This document shows, piece by piece, positions 20,449-32,100 of a DNA stretch of 64,000 nt. Each line of letters opens with the position of its first letter. Positions within the stretch are counted from its first letter, which is position 1. The notes beneath the pieces were generated by a model that saw nothing but the letters and a program-made list of their open reading frames with translations, did no database searches and was not told the DNA's origin. This stretch comes from Asterias rubens (lineage: Eukaryota > Echinodermata > Asteroidea > Forcipulatida > Asteriidae), in assembly GCF_902459465.1 (NCBI RefSeq), contig NW_022985820.1, positions 144,501-208,500 of the forward strand. The letters are read 5' to 3'. Both the position numbers and the translations under genes were made by a program.

Positions 20449-22340
20449 TAACAGGTGTTATATAAGAAGCATTAAGAACAAATCCATCCAAAGAATTCAT
20501 CTGTTCATTGTTTGCAATGCATTTTGACTTGAGCCACTGAACCAATACTGTTGTTTTCACACTATTCAGCCCTCTGAATCGAAGTGGCTAAAGAAATGAA
20601 AGTGAACAGCCATTTTGGCTCTATAACAATTGCAGCTATCCCATTGGTTTAGTTTGTCAATCAATGATGTTTGTTATTTGGAATTGAAATAATTTTTTTA
20701 TTGATAACAAAGAGGGCGCATACAGTAAACAGAGGATGAGCAATTCCAGCACACCCTTTATATCTGCACTCATAGAAATTAAATCCTGGGAACGCATCAG
20801 TAGCTGTGCAAGCATGCAACAATATCCTGGTTGTATTTCTAATTTATGTTGTTGAGTTTTAGCTACTCTGGTCTCTGTCTCATTCTGAGGCTGAAGCCAG
20901 CCTCGTTTTCACTAAAATGTTTTCATGTAAATAATATGTGTCATAAGTTTGTGTAAAAATGTACAAAGTCTTTATTGTTAGTGTTTACATAATACAAGTA
21001 ACATCATTGTGTTGGGGGTTTTGTTTTTAGTTTTTGTACCCAACCTTCCTTGAGTAAAATATTAAGATCTTTGTCACTCTTTAACAAAAACAAAACTCAA
21101 CACCCAATGTGTTATTACGCTGGTATGCCTGATCCCATGTAAAGCATTATCAGTTTACTAGTGCAGTCCTCAGTCCAACACCATTCAGAAACTCAACACC
21201 CAAACTGTTGGACTCTGATTATGGTAGTAAACCTGATCACATGTAAAGCATAATCAGTTTACTAGTGCAGTCCTCAGTCCAACGCGATTCAGTAACTCAA
21301 CACCCAAACTGTTGGACTCTGATTAGAAGTTCTTGCCTTTGGTTAAAATTTCACTATTAAGCCATATTTGAAAAATGAGAAAAATGGAATGGTTGTAATT
21401 TGCCAAATGTTAATAATTCTGTGCTTTTAAATTTGTTTGTTTTTTTAAGAAAAATGTAAAAAGAAAAAAAAGAACCACATTCCGATATTTTGTGCCACAA
21501 ATGAGTTGTCAGAAATGTATTCATTAATTTTGAAATCAGTTTTGTACTCACCAGAATTTTTATCTAAGCAGCTTCTTAAAAATGTTTTATACTTTTCTAA
21601 ACTTTACTTTTTATTTATGCAAATTCAACTGCTTTTAACATTTTGTTTCCCACGTTGAATCATTACCAATGCAACTGTTTGTTTTTACAATTGTAATTCA
21701 GAGTTAGTTTTACATTTTGATGAATGATCTGGTCTGGACCTCCAAATCTGACTTGGCTAGTTTATTGACCAAAGTGATCTGAACATAAATGTTGACAACA
21801 TTTGCCCTTTAAACACTCAAAAATTCAAAGTTGAAACTCTTAAAGACTCGATCACATGCCAGAAATATCCAAACAGGTGCATGCGTTGACTGTGACTGTA
21901 TGTAAAACATTGATCGGGTAGACAAATAACTTTACATTCTTGATTACTGACAAGTTTCTACAGCTTAGCTTACGGGTATTGCTCATGCTGAACAATTTTA
22001 TTTGCTTAGCTGGAATAAGCAGGGAGGCAGACGAAACCCATCTTCATACAGTATTTTAGATGGTTGCCCATTTCTTCTGAGCAATAAATTGTTGTGCTAA
22101 GCGGCTACATCTATATAAAAAATAAGGTCATGTTGAAACTTAGTTAAAGAGTTTTATGGGAAAGTGTTTCTCAAATTAAGTCTGTGAAGCAATTAAATAT
22201 GCCTGTCAATACTTGTCCATTATTAAGATGTACTTGTGTTTATTTCTCCCCCCAAAACTGATTAAATTCAACAATTTGAAAGAAAAGAGAAAAAATCTGA
22301 GTTAAGTATCAGAAATTATTGTTTATATTCTAAACCATTC
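20449..22340. other. Intergenic with a 104-bp direct duplication
   Basis: 21127-21230 and 21231-21326 are two copies of a segment containing gcagtcctcagtccaac and caacacccaaactgttggac. A decayed gcttagc-type MITE lies around 21960-22125. No gene is seen. Confidence 0.6.
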
Positions 22341-22344
22341 GATA

Positions 22345-22542
22345 AGCTTCCCTGGGTCGACCCCACAGGGCTCACTCAGGTGAGCCCCTGCCATGGTGGT
22401 GATGTCATGCACCTTGGGTCACCCCCAAGTGACCCACTCCACAAGCAGGACACTGGGGGGCTGACCCGGGTGAGCCCCTGGAATGACGTCAAATCTATTC
22501 GAACGCACCTGGGACAGACCGGGGCCGGCCCAGGGAAGCTAA
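22345..22542. mobile_element. GC-rich MITE
   Basis: Inverted ends agcttccctgggtcgacccc and agcttccctgggccggcccc. The interior has repeated ggtgagcccctg and tgaccc motifs, in contrast to the AT-rich surroundings. Confidence 0.8.
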
Positions 22543-24152
22543 TCAAACGGACCCTATATTTCTGATAGAAAGGACAAAAACATTTTAATTTGCTGATTGT
22601 CTTTAGGAAAATATTCTCTGCATTTTTTTGTCAAGAAGAAAAAGACTCGAGCAATGTGATTTTGTCACTAGTGTGCATATTTAGACAGTAGAAAGGAAGC
22701 ACATCTCACAACCATTTGCATAAGTGGGGGGTGGGGGGGAGTGTTCAGAAACACCCAAATTGATTTGAGCATTTGGGAAATCGATTTTGACAGTTTTCAA
22801 CCAGAAAAAGAATTTTTAAAACCTAGGACATGCACCTGCTATGTACTCGTCTGTCGTCATGTTACCTTGGTAACAATTTATGTGGCTGATAGTGAGTTGT
22901 TTTATTTTTGGGGACTGGATTTTTTCCCTCCTCTCCAGACCGACCTTGTTAAATTTAATCAATTTAGAGATGTCTGTTGACTTCTTGCGAGACATCATGG
23001 GCTTTCATCTTTGTTCATCTTGTTGGGTTTTTATCTTCTTGTTGATGTACTCAATAAAATGTTCCTACTTTTTTCTATGGGCCAAATTGATGCCTGAATA
23101 GACACAACATCTCCCAATGAAGTGGAATTCCACCAGCTAGTTGTATGGTGTGTTAATTGAAAACTGGAGGATTGGAATAAGAGCATTCATCCAAATGCAA
23201 ATGATGCATAAAACCATTAATGATAACAGAAAGGTGTGAGAATAAAAGCTGTTGCAGGCCTCAAAGGCCAGCACAATGGGGAAAGCTTTCTAATCAGCTC
23301 TGATTTAAAGTACTGTATCAAAATGTAAATGTTAAGTCAATGAGTCACCACAATGTAAAGAAATGCCAATATTAGAGCAAAAGATGGACTCTGCTCCTTT
23401 GTGGTCTGAGTTCAGATTTGTAAAATATTTCGTAATTAAAATTTCTGAGCTATCGTGTTACAGTTGGGGTCAGTAAAGTAAATCAGTCCATTATATTTGG
23501 TGTAAAAAATTACAGTCATGAATGCAATGTGAGGAGGTGATGCAATGGGTGCAAAAACCTATTTTCATCAGCTTCTAGTTTCCGATTGAAGGGAAGGGGG
23601 TTTCTTTGTGTTGGGAAGAGTAAATTATCACCCTTATTCTTCATACACATTACACAGCCATAGGGCAAGGACCTTTAAGAATTACTTCAACTTCAATGGT
23701 GATGTTTGGTTGAAGAAAAAAAGAACTATGTTTATATTGTGAAGTTTTTGTTCACATTTATCAGACTTGTTTTGGTTTTGGCAATCAAAATAGACAGTAG
23801 TATATTTAAAGGTCCTCAAATGCTATTTTTCTCACCATTGACAGTGTATTAGGGCATTTTACTAGAGGATTGGTACTGTTATGCACTATGTAATCAGTGA
23901 GCTATTAATATATTAAAACTTATCAATTATTTATCTGGACAAAAATATTACCAATCTTTATGACAGTAGTGATCAAAATTGAGAAAAATTCATGTAGCTA
24001 TTGAGTTCACAGATGGGCTATGTTCTACAATTGCGCAAGGGTCACTCTTCATGAATTTATTTATTTGAACATTTTGCTTTGGTAGTTACTCATCCAAAGT
24101 ATATTCATCACAACTTACTCTATGGTGTAACTTACATTGCTTTTTTACCGAT
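22543..24152. other. Intergenic, nothing firm seen
   Basis: A G-run at 22726-22740 and AT-rich unique sequence. No conserved frames. Confidence 0.45.
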
Positions 24153-24343
24153 TATTGACCCAATTCACCTGACGTCATCATCAGAATAATCTTGGATGCG
24201 CCATTTTTGTGGTCAATGTCAACATGTTATTCAGATAAGTGCGCATTTTAGGCGACGCGATGTTTACACGTAAACCAGTTGACCACCAACATGGTTAGCG
24301 TGGCATCAGTCGCCGCATGTGACGCGCCTGCAAGGGGTCAATA
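24153..24343. mobile_element. TA-flanked MITE
   Basis: Ends tattgaccc and gggtcaata, with CpG-bearing interior (gacgtcatcatc, gcgacgcgatg). Confidence 0.7.
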
Positions 24344-24439
24344 AGTTAAATTTGATTTAACGTCTTTTCTCCAATGCACAAAGCAACATTGCGACAAAAT
24401 ATAATTAATCAGGAGCCAAAATAGATATTATGTTGAATA

Positions 24440-24670
24440 AGGTTGGCTAAGTAATTTCCTTCGCTCTGTGGACCCCAGGTTCAAATCCCACTTCAGACCG
24501 GAGCTTTCCAAGTAGATTGGTTTTCAGTCCCTACCTGATTGCATGGGTTTTCCCCAATATTTGAAGTTTTCCTCCCACATCTAAAATTGATATTCTTGTT
24601 TCCTACTCATGCTGTTATTGGCACTTGCACTATTGAATGTGTACATGTAATTACATCAATTGACACAAAT
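24440..24670 (+). mobile_element. tRNA-derived SINE, second family
   Basis: B box ggttcaaatcc at 24478-24488, followed by a body with cctgattgcatgggttttcc and cctcccacatctaaaattga. The copy at 57117-57420 shares the last motif and the overall order. Confidence 0.6.
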
Positions 24671-25162
24671 AAAGAATGGTCATTCTGACAGTATGGTAAG
24701 GTTCAATGACTCACATTTTAATTATGAACCAGACGGCAGTGTTGTATTACATGCACAATTAGCAGACTGCTGTACGGTGGCTTACAATAGCGTCAAACAT
24801 CAACTTTTGTCACCAACTTATTTTACATTATTTGATTTTCAAAAACTATTTAAACTTATTATATTATCATACAGAATAAGATGCAAAACAAAGTTATCAC
24901 GAGTCCTCAATGTCGTCACATATTCTGAAGTATACTTTGCAAATGTAGCACAATTAGTAGCACTCGATCATTTAACATTTATTTTCAAGTTTCACGTCAA
25001 GTTTAGCTGAGGAAATTGCTAATACATGTAGTTTCAACAATCCCATTCATAAACAAGTTATTGCTCTCCAATTACACCAAGCACTGTTTTCTCATTCATG
25101 TTGTCTACCTCTAACATTGAAAAATTCTTAACTATAGACCAAGCAAGTGTCATATATACAGT

Positions 25163-25202
25163 AATACCATAGAGTAAGGCTGTCCTTACTCTATGGTAAT
25201 AC
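25163..25202. repeat. 18-bp-arm hairpin
   Basis: aataccatagagtaagg and ccttactctatggtaata form an almost perfect hairpin with a very short loop (ctgt). Confidence 0.8.
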
Positions 25203-25774
25203 AATTTGGGTAACTTGGGAAACATCGTGTGCTTTCACATCAAAAAAGTCTCAAGACTTGCATAGTCTAGAAAGTCTACTTAAAATTTTAAGGTATGGAA
25301 ACATCTTTGGTATTTTGAAGACTAAATTCATTTCCATCCTCTAGTTTCCAGTTAACATATCACATACAACCAACCAGTGGAAATGTCATTAATTACAGGT
25401 GATTATACAAAGGTGATATTTGGGTAAGATTCATTGCTTATTTTAATCAAATAGAATTTTTTTAAATCCATCAACTGGGGGAAATATTTCTAACATTGCA
25501 GTGCTTTCCAAAAAAATAATTCTTAACACACTCGAAACGGGTACTGAGTGTATCACAATTGTTAGCTTTCTGATTAATTAGTCAGTTAATTAAACAATTT
25601 ATAATTATAATGTAAAAGTTACTGTGACCAATGGGTAGAGAAGAGAACTAGGGATGATTGGAACTAAAAGTAATAGCTGTAGCAACATAACCAACGATCT
25701 ACATTTAAATATATCGTACTAAATTATCACAGTGCAATAAAAAGTACATGTGATGTACAATGTAGTCTACTTGC

Positions 25775-25905
25775 GGTAACACCATATGAACCAGCATTCT
25801 CCTCAAGACGAGCATACTGATCCAAACTTAAAGTTATCAACCACTGGTTATTTTCAGAACCAACACTACTCAAAGGAGATTTTCAACTGGTGTTACTGCT
25901 AACCT
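25775..25905. mobile_element. Short foldback element
   Basis: gcggtaacaccat at the left and tggtgttactgc at the right form inverted ends. Related ends occur at 10641. Confidence 0.55.
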
Positions 25906-26029
25906 CATCTAGTTATGCTTCCACCATGCAAAGTTTCAAACCCTATTTGCATTTGACCCTTGCGTCTTCCTTAGCTTACAGCAATACCAAGGTTTGAAAT
26001 GTTACATCATTACCACTTCTTGATTTAGA

Positions 26030-26388
26030 CCAAAGGCGCATAAGGATTTGGGAGGAAGAAAAGCACGAAGTCCAGACATAACACCAGTGTTGCGGGAAAT
26101 GGTTTTAGTAATGGAAGAGATGTGTTCAGAACAGGAGAGTTAATCATCAATAATGACACCTAGAAAATTAGTGGAGTGAACTTGAAGGATAGGATTATCG
26201 TCGATACGAAGAATAGGAATATCTTCTGAGAGATGAGAGGATTTACTAAAGAGCATGAACTTAGTTTTGTGTTCATTGAGTGAAAGTTTGTTGGCTTTAA
26301 ACCAGGAAGAGACTTTAAGAAGTTCGGCATTCATAATATTTAAGGATTTAGCCGGATTGGAGAAAGGACCATTTCCCCCCCCCCCCAA
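26030..26388 (-). mobile_element. Reverse-transcriptase fragment (non-LTR)
   Basis: The minus-strand frame reads LLKVSSWFKANKLSLNEHKT, KFMLFSKSS and TNFLGVIIDD, the end of the RT domain and thumb of CR1/Jockey-type elements. The frame is broken upstream at a C-run/A-run junction (26377-26397). Confidence 0.85.
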
Positions 26389-26399
26389 AAAAAAAAATG

Positions 26400-28440
26400 T
26401 TTTAGGTGTTATTTGGTTATGGTCAGTCGCCAGTCTATTGTATACACAAGTGTGACCTGTTCAACTAAATTCGCAAAAATCATTCATTGGTAATGACTTG
26501 GGGCTTAAATTCACTTAAAATGACAAAAATATAAACCTGCAAAGAAAAAATACATCAATAATCACAATACTTTGTTCTTAGTATTTCAAATTAGTCAGGA
26601 GTGATATCAAAATCATACTCTCACAAGTTGGTTCTTCAAAATAACTCATCAATACACTTTCTAATTTCAAAGACCGACTGAAAAAGTCAACAAATTAAGG
26701 AATACTACAACATTATGCCGTAAGAAATCACAGTTAGTAAAATATTCTTTCTATATAAGACAATTTAAAGTAATCAAATATAGTTCATAGCCTTCGAGAA
26801 AGACTCTGCTCGGGTCTAAATGTCAGGCCATTAACTGTTTTTAGCAATTGCTAATATTAAGACACTTTTCACAGCAACACGTGCAGTTTTTATTTGTTTG
26901 CCCTCAGTATGTACAATGTATTTCATTGTCACATGAAAGCTTTGGTTTTTGTTTTCAAACAAATCTTACATGTATGAAGCGTAAAATCTGGCCCACTTTT
27001 AATTTAAATTTCTTCAACTTTAAATTGTTGAGTTTTTGTTATTAATTTTGTTGTTTTCTTTTTGCTTTTCTTGTAATGGTATATTTGAGCAGACAGGATG
27101 CACTTTATTGGAGTAGTGGTAAATCAATTTAGCTGCATGATGATTTAAAATACATGCTAAACAAAAGATAACTTTAAAAGTTCAGGCCTTTTCCCACCAA
27201 ATTTCAGCTCAGTGGTGCAAGTTCCTTGACCTCTGTATACAATCAATACCAGCCTAAAATGAAAACACATCAAAATAAATGTTAAAACCTAATCTTTTAT
27301 GTCTACCATTGGCATTATTCTGTAGCTGCAAATTGTGTAGTACTGCTTTTCTGAAATGTATAGAAGTTGTGTATAAAAAAAACCCAGACTGAGTCGACAA
27401 TGTTTTGGTCCCTCAAATATTAACTGTGTCATTATGCAAAACTAGTTTTAAAAATGGCGTTACTATACATAAAATAATTCCCACATTAAAACATTGATGG
27501 TATGAAAAGCATAATTATGTACATGTACACGCACTTATTCTTGAATTGGTGTATTCATTGCTTTAGGGGGGAGGGGAGGTGATACATGTAAGCATTGCAT
27601 ACTAACTACTATCATAGATCATTTAAAACACATTCATAAATACCTCAGTTTCGCTATTCCTATTGGTGGAGAGCGCGTCACGTGGGTGTATATAAACCTT
27701 TGATAATGACCAGTCAAAAGTGTTCAAACATGGGCGTGACATGCGAGCTTGCACCTGTGCTTATAAGACAGTTTCTTCATTCCTATTGGTAGAGAGCAAC
27801 GGCCGGGACAGTTGTGCAACATCACGCGATAAGCGCGACGCGCACAACAGTCCCTTATAAGGAGTTGTTTACCCGAGGGCCTTACCATTTCATAGCTGGA
27901 GGGGTATTGTGTTGAAAGAAATCATTGAAAAATTATAATTTTTGCATTTATTTTACTTTTTGACCAAAAAGTGTTTATGTTTTTTGACCGAAAAGGTGTT
28001 TATGAATGGGAATCAAAGTGTGTTGAAGAGGTTTTCAACTAGTGGTTTAAACTCGTCGAGGCCTGTTTCTTGATAATTTACCTCGACTTCATCTCGGTAA
28101 AATGATCAAGAATCAGAACCAAAGTAAAATCCAAATATGATTATTCATCCCGTTTTAAGTTATTAAATCAAATTACTTGGTACCCGCTGCTACAAAAAGT
28201 TCTTTGGATTAACCTCCTCTTACCGCCCCCAACATATAAATGTTGGTGAAATGAAAACAAAAAATTTAATTCAAGACTAAAGTGCAGTTTGAGGATAACA
28301 CAAGCATCTAAGGAAAATGTGAACCCTGTTATGAGTGAAGGAAAGACGAAAGGTCATACTAGAAAATAAATCCACAAGCCCTCTTTGAAACTTTGAAAAC
28401 AAGGAATAAATACAGAGTAAATGTTACACAAAGTACACCA
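26400..28440. other. Intergenic with one CpG-rich repeat block
   Basis: 27640-27900 has two copies of attcctattggt(g/a)gagagc with nearby CpGs (gcgcgtcacgtg, gcgcgacgcgcac), probably a dispersed element. 26790-26840 matches 12850-12895 in inverse (aatggcctgacgtttggacc). No gene is seen. Confidence 0.5.
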
Positions 28441-28445
28441 ATAAG

Positions 28446-28782
28446 CATGGGCGACTAGTGTCGTAGTCGCGACTGTTGATTGCTCAATGGAGTTGCAACT
28501 AACGGTTTTTCACTTACTTGGTTAATCATGTCACCACGACTACTACAAAAACAGTCAAAACTACTAGAAAAATCGCCATGTCTATTTTTGACAACATAAT
28601 TTACAATCAGACATCAGTGACACAATGCTTCAATTATTTTAGCATGAATTGAAATATTGCGCCTTTGGCAAACATTATGTTGCAATTCATCTTAGGAACC
28701 AAAAATTAGTCGCGACTAGTGTCAAAGTCGCAATTTTTTGAGGCGCTACTAGTCAAGTAGTACATTTCACTAGTCGCCCTGG
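28446..28782. mobile_element. MITE with gggcgactagtg ends
   Basis: gggcgactagtg at 28449 and its exact inverse cactagtcgccc at 28768-28779. Sub-terminal agtcgcgact motifs occur on both sides. Confidence 0.8.
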
Positions 28783-28939
28783 TTTATACACCATATAATT
28801 ACTGCAAAGTCACTTCACACAACTTGACAAGTTGGAAGTGTTTATTCTTTCTAAAATAAACCAACCAAAAGGCTGTATTTATTTCAGAAAACTACAAAGA
28901 AAACATGGAAATGATGGAAATGTGAAATAAGAAAACTGC

Positions 28940-29119
28940 CTAACCACTTTTATATTTGTGCTTTTCCCAAGCGTCTAGGTTTTTAGGATCCATTGAGTCT
29001 TGTCTCTTGTAGCGTGCAAAGGGTCCAAAGCTACTCTCAAAGATGAACTTCCATACCACCATGCCGAGGGAATCATGTCTTGGTAAATCATTATAGTATT
29101 CAGGTGCAATCTTGCTCAC
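28940..29119 (-). CDS. DEGS1: DEGS1 last coding exon
   Basis: The acceptor ttatttcag precedes VSKIAPEYYNDLPRHDS, WKFIFESSFGPFARYKR and a hydrophilic tail, with the stop at 28942-28940. The tail is longer than the human KGEMVLE-type end. An AATAAA on the minus strand at 28846-28841 is a possible polyadenylation signal. Confidence 0.92.
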   Translation of the reverse strand: MSKIAPEYYNDLPRHDSLGMVVWKFIFESSFGPFARYKRQDSMDPKNLDAWEKHKYKSG

Positions 29120-32100
29120 CTGAAATAAAAACAACATTTTACGCAAACAACAATAAGTTTCTATTCAACATGCATAGTGATCGATTTCCCTTGTATAGAC
29201 CGTATTGAATAACCCCTTTTTGCTATGAAAAGTCCCTATCCCGTAGGGCAAACTGTATGCACGTCCAAACACGTACATCATCGAAGCACGCAGTACGCAA
29301 CCTTCCCAGTTTGATATCTTTGGCACATGCACGCACACACACACGTACAGATGCCATCTTGTAGGTCGGATATTTGAGCAGTGTGACGTCATATTCAATA
29401 CGGTCTATAGCAGATCAAAATTATACACAAAATGTATCAGTTTCTACTCAAATCAGTGTGCAATAAACTAGCTCAGCCTAATTATTTTGCTATGCAAAAT
29501 GCTTAACGAAATCATTCCCTAATGCATCATAATCTGATGGAATAATGAAAACTTGACTACCCCCTTTTGCTCACACAGTTGTCAGTAAATCAACAAAATA
29601 TTGTAAACTATTCAATGGGAGACTTTGGAACGCCAGGTGGCAGTAGACTTACTCAGGTAAATTGTATTGTTTAGTTTTGAGCACACGCAAATTAAGAACA
29701 ATGGATGTTACCTGGTAAGTCTGCTGCCACCAAGCAACCCAAATTACTTTTCCTTGAAAAGCCATATATGGCTTACAATTATGTATTTGGAATTACATAT
29801 TGAAGGTCTAGTATTATATTTGTGTGATGTTTGAATGTAAAATAAAAAACAATTTCACACAAGCAGGTTGCTATTTTTAGACTAATAGGCTTGCAAACAT
29901 ACTAAATATGACCAGATGTCTCTCTCATTTAGTGTACATAGTAACCATCTAGGAAGATCCCTGCTATGGGTTGTGTACATATTTAGGGCCACTGATTTTC
30001 CGTTTCAGAAAAGTGCAAATTCCGTTTGGCAAAAACATGAATTCCGTTTCAGGCACAAAAATTCCGTTTCATGTTTTTTTAATTAGATAAAAGGTTGTTT
30101 AATACCCAGGGACACACTTATAAAAATCAATTTGAGATAAGTTGCACTGCTGACTTCGTAAAATGTTCATTTTAACTGACAAATTTCAAAAAAATACTTT
30201 AATTTTTTTTAAATTATAATTGTAATGTGGATTATTTTGTATACTGCTGTTCGATGAAACAAAAACATGTAGTCAGGGTAGAAAGGTTGCACTGTGACTG
30301 CAGTATCAATGCACATGATGTGATAGACTTGATTCCAAGTCTAAAACTACAGTTGATTCTCTGCATCAGCCACATTGTAGGCTAATGACAGGAGTGTATC
30401 CACAAGAGGGCGCTGTTTCAGCATGATCAAAGACTTGGGAACAAGTCTATGGACGTGACCGTTCTCCATCCACAAACAAAATGCCAGCCATTTTGTTTTC
30501 GTTTTGGCGACAGAATGTTGACAGTTTACGGTTTTATTTTAGACCTTTCCGAGATGAAAAAACATTGTATGTGTTCTTATAGATCATAGGTAAGCTAGTT
30601 TGTGTATTATTGTTGGTAAAAGAGAGGGAGAAAATGCAATTTGGGTGAACAAAAAATGTTAAAAACGTGCCGCAAATAATGCCATTCGCTTAACCATGTT
30701 AACAACGTGTGTACATCATGTGTGTAAACGTGGAGGATGGTGTGAAGTAGAACAGAATGATCATGAATGATCCACGGTTACGATCTCGTACTTTTTAATG
30801 GTCTGATTTCTGAGGCTTTTTTAGTTTAACAAAAAGAATCTTAATAAAGAATGCAATTTCAATAGTTTTGGCGGCAAGAAAAAAAAATAATAAATAAAAA
30901 AATCAAATTTTCCGAAATCCCGTTTTCCGTTTCAAAGGGCGGATTCCGCGAATTCCGTCCGTTTTCCGCGATCGCGGAAAATCAGTGGCCCTACATATTA
31001 TACACCCCTTTTGCACCAAAGTCCAAAGCAGTTACTGCTGCCATGACAACCATTTGGGGAGTCAACTTAAAAACATGAAAAACAACATGTCCTCTAAAAT
31101 GCACACTACACTGTACAACACATGGGGATAATAACTCCATATATGGTGAAACCGCGATGTCAATATCAGGTGATGGGGTCATGAACCAACTGTGCATGCA
31201 CTGATGGGTGACATTATGCTGTATACATAGTGCATCTATCAATCTAAACTATTTGAGTGTCAATGTCAGTGTACAAAGTCCATGTAAAGTTTGCCATAAA
31301 GTGTTTGCATAAACTTAACACTTAATATTTTATTTATTTTAAATCTTCGGACTTTCTTTGCAGGGGCAGGGTAAAGCAAAGCCTTATCAAAGTGATGTGC
31401 CCTCCCAGACCCTAAATGAAGCAAATCACAATTGAAAAGCAAGGCTTTGGTTAAAGAAAAGGATTAGGGAGGGGCTGGTTAGCAGGTAGGGGCTGGTTAG
31501 CAGGTAGGGTGCTGGTTAGCAGGTAGGGGGATGGGTAGCAGGTAGGGGACTGGGTAGCAGGTAGGGGACTGGGTAGCAGGTAGGGGACTGGGTAGCAGGT
31601 AGGGGGCTGGGTAGCAGGTAGGGGACTGGGTAGCAGGTAGGGGACTGGGTAGCAGGTAGGGGACTGGGTAGCAGGTAGGGGACTGGGTAGCAGGTAGGGG
31701 GCTGGGTAGCAGGTAGGGGGCTGGGTAGCAGGTAGGGGGCTGGGTAGCAGGTAGGGGGCTGGGTAGCAGGTAGGGGGCTGGTTAGCAGGTAGGGGGCTGG
31801 TTAGCAGGTAGGGGGCTGGGTAGCAGGTAGGGGGATGGGTAGCAGGTAGGGGGCTGGGTAGCAGGTAGGGGGCTGGGTAGCAGGTAGGGGGCTGGGTAGC
31901 AGGTAGGGGGCTGGGTAGCAGGTAGGGGGATGGGTACCAGGTAGGGGGATGGGTAGCAGGTAGGGGGCTGGGTAGCAGGTAGGGGGATGGTTAGCAGGTA
32001 GGGGACTGGGTAGCAGGTAGGGGACTGGGTAGCAGGTAGGGGACTGGGTAGCAGGTAGGGGGCTGGGTAGCAGGTAGGGGACTGGGTAGCAGGTAGGGGA